The translations under genes and the position numbers were made by a program. From Ophiothrix spiculata (lineage: Eukaryota > Echinodermata > Ophiuroidea > Amphilepidida > Ophiotrichidae), in NCBI GenBank assembly GCA_000969725.1, contig JXSR01S073192.1: 22,816 nucleotides of DNA; one strand, written 5' to 3'. Under the pieces are notes generated by a model that was not told the origin of the DNA, made no database searches, and saw nothing but the letters and a program-made list of their open reading frames with translations. Shown here one piece after another: positions 17,381 through 22,816 of this stretch; the first letter of the stretch is position 1; each line of letters opens with the position of its first letter.

Positions 17381-17506
17381 TCAGTTCTTTGAGGGTGTCT
17401 TCTTTCCCTTGTCTTTCTTCAGTACACACCAGAATTCTTGGTAAAGCTCATCTTTTCTGGATCGATGCCTCTCCTCTTCATCCGCAATCTGTTTCAGCAA
17501 TCGGGC
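17381..17506 (-). CDS. Candidate last exon, charged C-terminus
   Basis: Acceptor AATGACTTTCAG precedes ARLLKQIADEEERHRSRKDE followed by LYQEFWCVLKKDKGKKTPSK, one N and a TGA (17381-17383). The 41 residues are strongly charged and would form a long helix with a lysine-rich tail, typical of a protein C-terminus. Phase is 0. It could end the integrase-core gene whose exon ends in phase 0 at 17684, or a separate gene. No family recognised. A stop here means it is not part of the exon series at 17005-16062 unless spliced differently. Confidence 0.4.
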   Translation of the reverse strand, partial: ARLLKQIADEEERHRSRKDELYQEFWCVLKKDKGKKTPSKN

Positions 17507-17683
17507 CTGAAAGTCATTAGTTACCCCTCTTGGATTGGTTTTAATGCCTGTTCTTTTCTCCCCTGGACATGTCTACATATTGCTGGGGAAAATTTAGGTA
17601 TTTTTGAAGAAGAGACACCCCTGCTCGTCAGAGTGATAAATGAATACCGTAAATCAGATTCAAAATTTCATATATGCACAAAC

Positions 17684-17977
17684 CTTATCAATAAATTTAT
17701 GGTTCCCATCAAGATGCCATAACACATTTGTAGGCTAGCAACATGATATTCCCTTCGCTTCAGTGCCTTCTGTTTCCAGAAGCACGTGTCATGCTACTTC
17801 TTACCCGGTGCCTGGGTACTTTAATATCTATTGATTTGAGATATCCCAACATCATTTTAACACCCCAGTTTCTGTTTTCTATAGTTACTCTAGAAATTAT
17901 ATCATCTAATGCATTATCAGAAAAAGGTAAAGTATTACATTGACCAGACACAATGTAGCCATAATTATAAAAGACTA
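17684..17977 (-). pseudogene. Integrase-core (rve-type) domain start, frameshifted exon
   Basis: Acceptor ATACTTCAG opens a frame with FSDNALDDIISRV, then NWGVKMMLGYL and RHRVRSSM. This is the helical region before the catalytic core in the metazoan integrase-core-domain proteins (LD..I..I, G...M.G.L...G..V.R.RVR.S..R). Further on, REYHVAS and PTNVLWHLDGNHKFIDK appear in two other frames; LWHxDGNHK contains the first catalytic Asp. A donor AAG/GTTTGT ends the exon. At least two single-base shifts break the frame, so it is a pseudogene of this one-exon domain start. The second Asp and the Glu are absent. Ginger-like or related retroelement ancestry is possible. Confidence 0.55.
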
Positions 17978-17984
17978 CTGAAGT

Positions 17985-18814
17985 ATAAAATGAGGTCAAA
18001 TTTAAAGTGCTTCCCTGTGGATCGGACTTACTGCCGGTCAATGTTGGCTGTACTGTCATGACCGTTCAATAGCATCATGATACTGTAAAACCAAACAACT
18101 GACCACCAGGCAAAAGTATCATATTGACCAGACATCAATCCTACAGTGACTTGATTCTGTAAAAGCCAATCATACTCAAAAAGTTTTTTTTAATGAACAA
18201 TATAACAATCAACCAAAAAGTTTCTGCAAAATAGATAAATTCATTATGATTTTTTTTTAAATTCTTACTATTCAATGATCAATCTGAACACATATTTGTA
18301 AGTGACGTTGCATTCTGTCAGGAATATCCTATTTATTCATTTCTGATTTGGTATGATAACATGATGACCATAATTTTATCCACCATATATATCTCTATCT
18401 CAGTGGAAATCAACACTGCCTGTATAAAATTGTAGGTTCTTGTTTCATTTCTTTGTGGGTAATGCTTTATAATTATTGTAGCAGCCCATTAACCCCTTGA
18501 AATTAGATCCAAAAAATATAAAAATGTCATTACAGAATGTAATGTAATATCGAGACATAATGTATAAAATAAAAAAAAATATATATGAATCATTAATGTC
18601 CATGAAAACTTTCAGTAAAGCCACCATTCTGAAATTCTTGGAGAATTTGGGAAGGGTATTGCTTTAGGTCTACCAATGCATGTGGTTACTTGGTATTATC
18701 CGAATATAGACATGTCTGTCCAGTGCATGAAAAATAGGAGCAAGAAGGCTAACACAAACATTCCGAAGCTGGAAATTTCATCTCCTGATAGAAAGATATA
18801 ATCCAGCATAAAAG
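17985..18814. other. Unassigned stretch
   Basis: Holds T-rich runs and a short AT microsatellite (about 18565-18580). ATTGACCAGACA occurs twice (17939 and 18123), separated by 184 bases, hinting at an old short duplication. No exon recognised. Confidence 0.4.
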
Positions 18815-18820
18815 ACTGAC

Positions 18821-19421
18821 CTTGTGAAATAAGGTGTTCCAAAACTCATGTGTAGGATTCTCCTTGGCAAGCTCTGTACAAAAAGAATAAAAACCTGCTT
18901 CAAACGATCCATCTGTAGACACAGCCATGGTCTTCATCCACTGAAGATAATCACTTCTTGATGAGAGAGATAACTAACCGTTGAAATAGTGCTGGTGATA
19001 TGGGTTTCCCAAGCATGTCAAAATATTGCTGGAGCTGCGATCGATAAAATGCTTCCCAAACCAGCAGAAGGAACTGACGGGTCTTATCAAAGTTAGTTCG
19101 TTGAAAACTACATTACCTGTTGCTCTGTGATGATACAAGTCACGCAATCCACCATCCATATAACTTGAAAATGGGCGCTTGAGCATTTTTCAATAAATGC
19201 CATTCCCCCAAATATGGTAAGACCCAGTCAAGCTCTTGCTGGAAATCTTGTTGCAGGTTAATGAGAAGATCATATGTCTTCCCATCACCAGCTACTACCA
19301 GCTTCTCACAGATCTGTCCAACCCGATGTTTTTCTTTGAGCATGCCAAGCACTTCCAGTAATGTCTCTTTTTTATCTGCTGGTTTTGAAATGACAGCAGT
19401 AAAATGGATATTGAGACTTCT
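18821..19421 (-). pseudogene. GDxxTY/WHxLxN family protein (DUF6589-like), frameshifted
   Basis: After an acceptor-like CCACAG (19422-19427), the minus strand encodes ...GQICEKLVVAGDGKTYDLLI...LDWVLPYLGEWHLLKNAQAP. Then, in other frames, MDGGLRDLYHHRATGNV, TRQFLLLVWEAFYRSQLQQY and DYLQWMKTMAVSTDG...FWNTLFHK before a donor AAG/GTCAGT at 18820. The series GD..TY...L.W..P..G.WH.L.N.Q, ..GL..L, ...FLL.VWEA.YR, ..FW is, as I recall, that of a large multicopy family of uncharacterised invertebrate proteins. Three frame changes are needed: a lost TA in a TATAT run near 19160, one in CTAACTTT near 19095, and one near 18980. Function of the family is unknown; the copy is dead. Confidence 0.5.
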
Positions 19422-19509
19422 CTGTGGCATCAAAATAAACAGATTCACAAAAACGTCTAACAAAAGAATGACCAAGAATCATTACACGAACAGAATCAAC
19501 AACAGCCAT
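19422..19509 (-). pseudogene. SGNH/GDSL N-terminal block
   Basis: ATG at 19509 opens MAVVDSVRVMILGHSFVRRF followed by CESVYFDAT. VMILGHSFVRR is block I of SGNH-type hydrolases, with the nucleophile Ser in GHS. Only about 29 residues precede the junction with the GDxxTY family sequence. The rest of the SGNH domain is missing here; the complementary C-terminal half is what block S carries 11-16 kb away. A true fusion or an unrelated insertion are both possible. Confidence 0.45.
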
Positions 19510-19754
19510 TACTTGTAACACAGATACTTACAAACACAATGCAAGATGATAACTCTAGACAGGTAGAATTTGACAAATTTGAAGAACACTTTTAACACGT
19601 CACCAATTCACCCGGCAGCTCTTAAAGATGCAAGCAATTATATCCCATAGGATATGCAGCATTAGCACATTTCTGAAATCCAGCTGTTCGGATATTTCCA
19701 CTTGGTGATGAAATTGAAGAATGAGTGTTTGTCGATTGCTGAACAATTATTTGC

Positions 19755-19932
19755 TAATTATGTTATGAAATGACCATCTTGATAAGGCAATGAAGGTTTT
19801 CCTAAAATGATTTTATTCTTGTAGTGATTCAAGAATGCTTTAAAACACAAAAGTGGATGAGAGGTACATTATGTTAATTTGCTTTGAGGTGATTATTAAT
19901 TTGTTTTGAATTGACAAGTGCATGAAAGTGAT
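19755..19932. repeat. Interspersed repeat R, copy 2
   Basis: Best match to copy 1 (14254-14455): GTTATGAAATGACCATCTTG, AAGGCAATGAAGG and AGTGCATGAAAGTGAT are shared. Confidence 0.7.
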
Positions 19933-20076
19933 ATTGAGGCTGTCCACACGGAAGCGACAAACGTTGATGCATCTAGATATAAACGGCATACTCCTTCTGT
20001 TCCCATAGACTGTGGGGTTCCATCATATTTTTTTATGACAAAGTTGATTTTACCTTCCTTACAATTTAATTATTTT

Positions 20077-20145
20077 GATTTGGCAATGAAGGTTTTCCTA
20101 AAATCATTTTAATCTTGCAGTGATTGAATAATTTTTTTTAAACAT
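20077..20145. repeat. Interspersed repeat R, copy 3 (partial)
   Basis: Retains only GATTTGGCAATGAAGGTTTT and CCTAAAATCATTTTAATCTT. Confidence 0.6.
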
Positions 20146-20341
20146 AATAAAAAAAGAGGATCAGAAAGTACATTATTTATGTAAGTTGTATGGAGAAAGC
20201 AAATGGCAGAGAGTGAGGAAGGATTGATCTTTAAAGCATAGCTTAACCCCTTACTTGAATCTTGACAATCATGAAATGTTGTCAATCAGACCGTCGTGAT
20301 CCGACGGTTAACATGGGCCAAAAAATAGGAAAAAAACTTAC

Positions 20342-20390
20342 CCTAACTCATCCATCACTGCCTTTAGTGCCGCTCTGGCCTCTGTCAGCT
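20342..20390 (-). other. Candidate short exon with strong splice donor
   Basis: The minus strand reads LTEARAALKAVMDELG and then the near-ideal donor TTAGG/GTAAGT. It could be a first exon starting at ATG 20355 (MDELG) with a 5' leader from the CpG-richer 20420-20610, or an internal exon after CTGACAG. No partner exon was matched. Confidence 0.3.
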
Positions 20391-20629
20391 GTCAGCTATG
20401 TTGATTTGGCCTACTCTTTTTTTTCCCCACGTTATCATGCGTAACTCTTAACGACGGTAAAATATTGAGCGTTCTGCTATTTAGCTTGTGCCGTTGACTG
20501 TTGCATCTTCTTTGCAAAGATTTGTGACGCGAACACAATGCGTGCAATGCAATGAATGCATGTGTGCGCGACGGCTTTCCCGGCGAAACGGGAAGTGCCC
20601 TGAGTTGATTTTTCTGGTGGATGTGTTTA

Positions 20630-21119
20630 TAGGGTCAATTCGGGTATATTCGCTCATTTTCAAAACGACATGTTGTTGAAATGTAATTTTGTTCAATTTG
20701 CTTAGATAAATCATATATTTTAGATGTGTTAGGGATGCTATATATCAAGGTAGCATGTCATAGGTTCAAATCAGACATTGACCACTTAACTTCTTGAAAA
20801 ACAACAAAACTTTCCACTACAATTTTGTCAGGTATTTTCACTACCCATAGGGTATGTTCAATCATGTCGCAACTAGCCATGCATATTGCAATTGGGTAAA
20901 TTCGCTCATGGTGTCTGGTATGTTCGTATATAGACAAATGTTATTTTACATTTTTGGAAATGTTCATGCTCATGAGAGCGAACTTACCCACCTTCGGCTG
21001 TGTCTGCCCTCAATGTTTATCCTCTGATGCACAATTCAATGTCCAGAGGTATTCATGAAATTCAGAAATATAAGTGATTGAAGTTACCCCACTGAGCGAA
21101 AATACCCGAATTGACCCTA
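20630..21119. mobile_element. 490-bp TA-flanked inverted-repeat element
   Basis: Terminal repeats TAGGGTCAATTCGGGTAT plus (A/T)TTCGCTCA pair with one mismatch over 27 bp. TA flanks both ends (20628-20629, 21120-21121); a TATA duplication with GGGTC ends is equally compatible. A nested second inverted repeat, TGGGTAAATTCGCTCATG (20893-20910) and the reverse complement of TGGGTAAGTTCGCTCTCATG (20971-20990), repeats the subterminal word GGGTA(A/T)xTTCGCTC. No ORF. Mariner-like non-autonomous origin is possible. Confidence 0.85.
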
Positions 21120-21219
21120 TAAAATCACCAAAAATACGGATGGAATCATTTTGTATTTTGCTTCACTTCACGTTAAAGTAAACCCCTTGATATATTGATG
21201 CTAGAAAAGTGACTATAGG

Positions 21220-21298
21220 ACCAGAAGTGCATTTGTGTTGATTTGTTTTGAGGTGATTCTATATTGTTTGTTTTGATTTAACTACATGAAAGTGATAA
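21220..21298. repeat. Interspersed repeat R, copy 4 (partial)
   Basis: Matches the second half of copy 1: ACCAGAAGTGC, TGTTGATTTGTTTTGAGGTG and ACATGAAAGTGAT. A trace of the first half (CAGTTAATTGCCTAAATCAT) lies at 21777-21796, about 500 bases away. Confidence 0.6.
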
Positions 21299-21337
21299 AT
21301 GATATAAAATTGATATACAATGAAAACATATATTTAC

Positions 21338-21420
21338 CTGGCTTTAATTATGGCGATACTCATGTCAAAATTCCCCGTCACTCTCGCTTCACTGCCACCC
21401 GGAATGCCGTAGCATCCCAT
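21338..21420 (-). other. Candidate first exon in a CpG-richer patch
   Basis: ATG at 21420 opens MGCYGIPGGSEARVTGNFDM followed by SIAIIKA, then the donor GCCAG/GTAAAT. The surrounding 21370-21600 is visibly richer in CG dinucleotides than the rest of the window, as expected of a promoter. No downstream exon could be linked. A 120-codon plus-strand frame overlaps and is probably a composition artefact. Confidence 0.25.
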
Positions 21421-21649
21421 GCATGCACCACAGTTCCTTCACGAGAGCTCAGTGCCCGTCAAACAGCCTTGTTTCCGCGACTAACAAGTGCCACTTACTT
21501 CACACTGACTGCCAGTAGATCGTCGCCAGCAATGCCCGCTACACATTGCCCACGATCTGACCATTCAGAAACCTTGACGCCATCATTTAGCAGGAAAAGC
21601 ACCTATCAACAACAGTCAAAACTACCTCACTTAAATGAGACAAACTAGC

Positions 21650-22020
21650 AACGTTTCTAACGTTTAGTTTAGTTTAAAGATTGTGTTACCCTGAACAATG
21701 ACAGAGGTTTCGTTTCAAAGTTTAAAAGCGATCAAAAGACCACTTGAAATGTTTACTTTTAATAGCGATAAAAAACAGTTAATTGCCTAAATCATGGGGC
21801 AGTCAAATGAGGCTAGCAGATGACATGAATGGTAGGATGCATGAGAGAACAATTTTTGGAGCCTAATCATTTCCATCAGGATCTCTCCGCAAGCCCAAAC
21901 TTGGACAATATCTCCATCATTGGAAGAATAAATTTAGTTGACAGAAGAATCTGTCGTCCTCATAGAAAGTTGAGGATAAAAACGGTAAATGAATAAAACA
22001 GGTTCTCTCTCATTTGACAA
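21650..22020. other. Unassigned spacer
   Basis: AT-rich, no gene, repeat or RNA recognised other than the short R-repeat trace near 21780. Confidence 0.45.
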
Positions 22021-22023
22021 TTC

Positions 22024-22756
22024 ATGTCATCCCTGCGCTACTTTTTGAAGTGTACATATCCGCCTCAAACCATCTTGCCAACACCAAAAAAAAAAAAACC
22101 TTACTGTACAAAATCCGGGAGAAAAGGTTTAAATGGCTGCCCGGTCAGCTGGCCAAAACTTAGATGGACTATATATACATGGTTACCTAATGTTTCACCC
22201 TGTAGGCTCTTCTCGAAAAATACAATAACCGGAAAACGCACTGTGGTGACTAGAGCAAGAGTGACTCTTTTCAAAAATCTTCCCGGATGCCGCCGCTCTT
22301 CAGAACCAAAACGAGGCTGGGTTTCAAAGTTCCCGGATATAAAGCTAATTTGCTTACTTGGATTAACCAAATAAGGCGAATCTCATACCAAAAAAGGGAG
22401 ACCGCCAATTAAAATTGGAGTGCGGTAATTTTCTCGCAATTTTAGTTACCGCAAGAGCGGGTTTTGATTGGAGGATAAAAATATCCAGAGTTGGAACCAG
22501 GGTGGCCCAAACGTAAAAATACAATTCCCTACATGTTTTATAAAAAAGGTGTGTTATATGGCAAGATAGAGGCGATGATAAAACATTGCTTAAACAATTC
22601 ACGGCAAGACGATGAAATAGGATTGACCAACACCGTCTGGAATAGAAAACGGGAAAATGACGTCCTGTTACAATAGTAAATAGGAATAACCAAGCTGCCC
22701 ACCGATACCAATGACTTTTTGACCAAAGATGTACTGGTCGATGAGGCATGACTCAA
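22024..22756. other. Overlapping unassigned ORFs on both strands
   Basis: Plus 22024-22374 (116 codons), plus 22491-22676 (61 codons), minus 22363-22749 (128 codons) and minus 22101-22370 (89 codons) are open. None shows a recognisable domain. The plus frame ending at 22676 (GVLYGKIEAMIKHCLNNSRQ, then DDEIGLTN) and a 40-codon plus frame from 22289 (MPPLFRTKTRLGFKVPGYKA...) look most protein-like by composition. The 22120-22350 stretch is less AT-rich than average. An inverted repeat TGCGGTAA...TTACCGCA lies at about 22421-22453. I cannot say which, if any, is real. Confidence 0.2.
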
Positions 22757-22816
22757 TTATATAAATACAATATAACTAACACTCGCTATATTAACCTACC
22801 TTTATTAACTTCACGT

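Noticed and set aside
17438..17943. Plus-strand frames at 17438-17722 and 17743-17943
   Set aside because: They are opposite the minus-strand charged exon and the integrase-core remnant, which explain the open reading.
18974..19186. Single 70-codon frame at 18974-19186 as its own protein
   Set aside because: Only its first 20 or so residues (MDGGLRDLYHHRATGNV) fit the family; the rest is out of frame relative to the VWEAFYR segment on the same strand.
20755..20775. GGTTCAAATC as a tRNA T-loop
   Set aside because: No acceptor stem, anticodon arm or A box could be fitted around it.
21286..21648. 120-codon plus-strand frame rich in Thr, Ser, Arg and Pro
   Set aside because: Low-complexity-like composition in a CpG-richer patch, no domain, and an alternative minus-strand exon with a donor; judged a composition artefact.

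Overview
The window looks like nuclear DNA of a marine invertebrate. It is AT-rich by eye. It has short coding islands ending in consensus GT/AG splice signals, many small inverted-repeat transposons, and decayed protein families that are multicopy in invertebrate genomes. TAGGCCTA-type words and the transposon types hint at an invertebrate deuterostome such as an echinoderm or hemichordate, but this is only a weak inference. I see no bacterial-style operons, no rRNA or tRNA gene, and no CRISPR array. I find no complete gene: almost every recognisable coding sequence is on the minus strand and is a fragment, an exon or a pseudogene.

Layout. 1-2300: little that I recognise. 2300-10860: two repeat blocks that alternate. 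Block S occurs at 2614-3306, 5638-6806 and 7067-8514. It carries the C-terminal end of an SGNH/GDSL-type hydrolase, a 26-bp AT minisatellite and, in two copies, a Cys4 motif. Block Z occurs at 3582-4851 and 9315-10819, with a diverged third piece at 4960-5170. It carries the last part of a Ty3/gypsy-type integrase followed by a second ORF of about 255 codons with C2H2-like zinc motifs. Three small DNA transposons have inserted into or beside block S, and their empty sites or target duplications can be read directly. 11560-13180: three related fragments of a tyrosine-recombinase-like family, plus a GC-run repeat. 13200-14800: mostly unassigned, with one copy of a four-copy interspersed repeat.

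14800-17010: on the minus strand, three candidate exons (16910-17005, 16476-16565, 16062-16197) have good splice sites and compatible phases. A possible fourth lies at 14808-15055. The large intron would hold a Harbinger-like transposase remnant and a near-perfect 159-bp hairpin. This is the best candidate for a host-like or otherwise undescribed gene. 17380-19510: minus-strand remnants of an integrase-core protein, a GDxxTY/WHxLxN family (DUF6589-like) with several frameshifts, and an SGNH N-terminus. 20300-22816: CpG-richer patches with possible first exons, a 490-bp TA-flanked inverted-repeat element with nested inverted repeats, and unassigned overlapping ORFs.

The parts do not form a pathway. 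The region reads as a transposon graveyard shaped by local duplication, in which a few exons may still belong to a working gene. All family names come from motif recognition by eye; no database search was possible.
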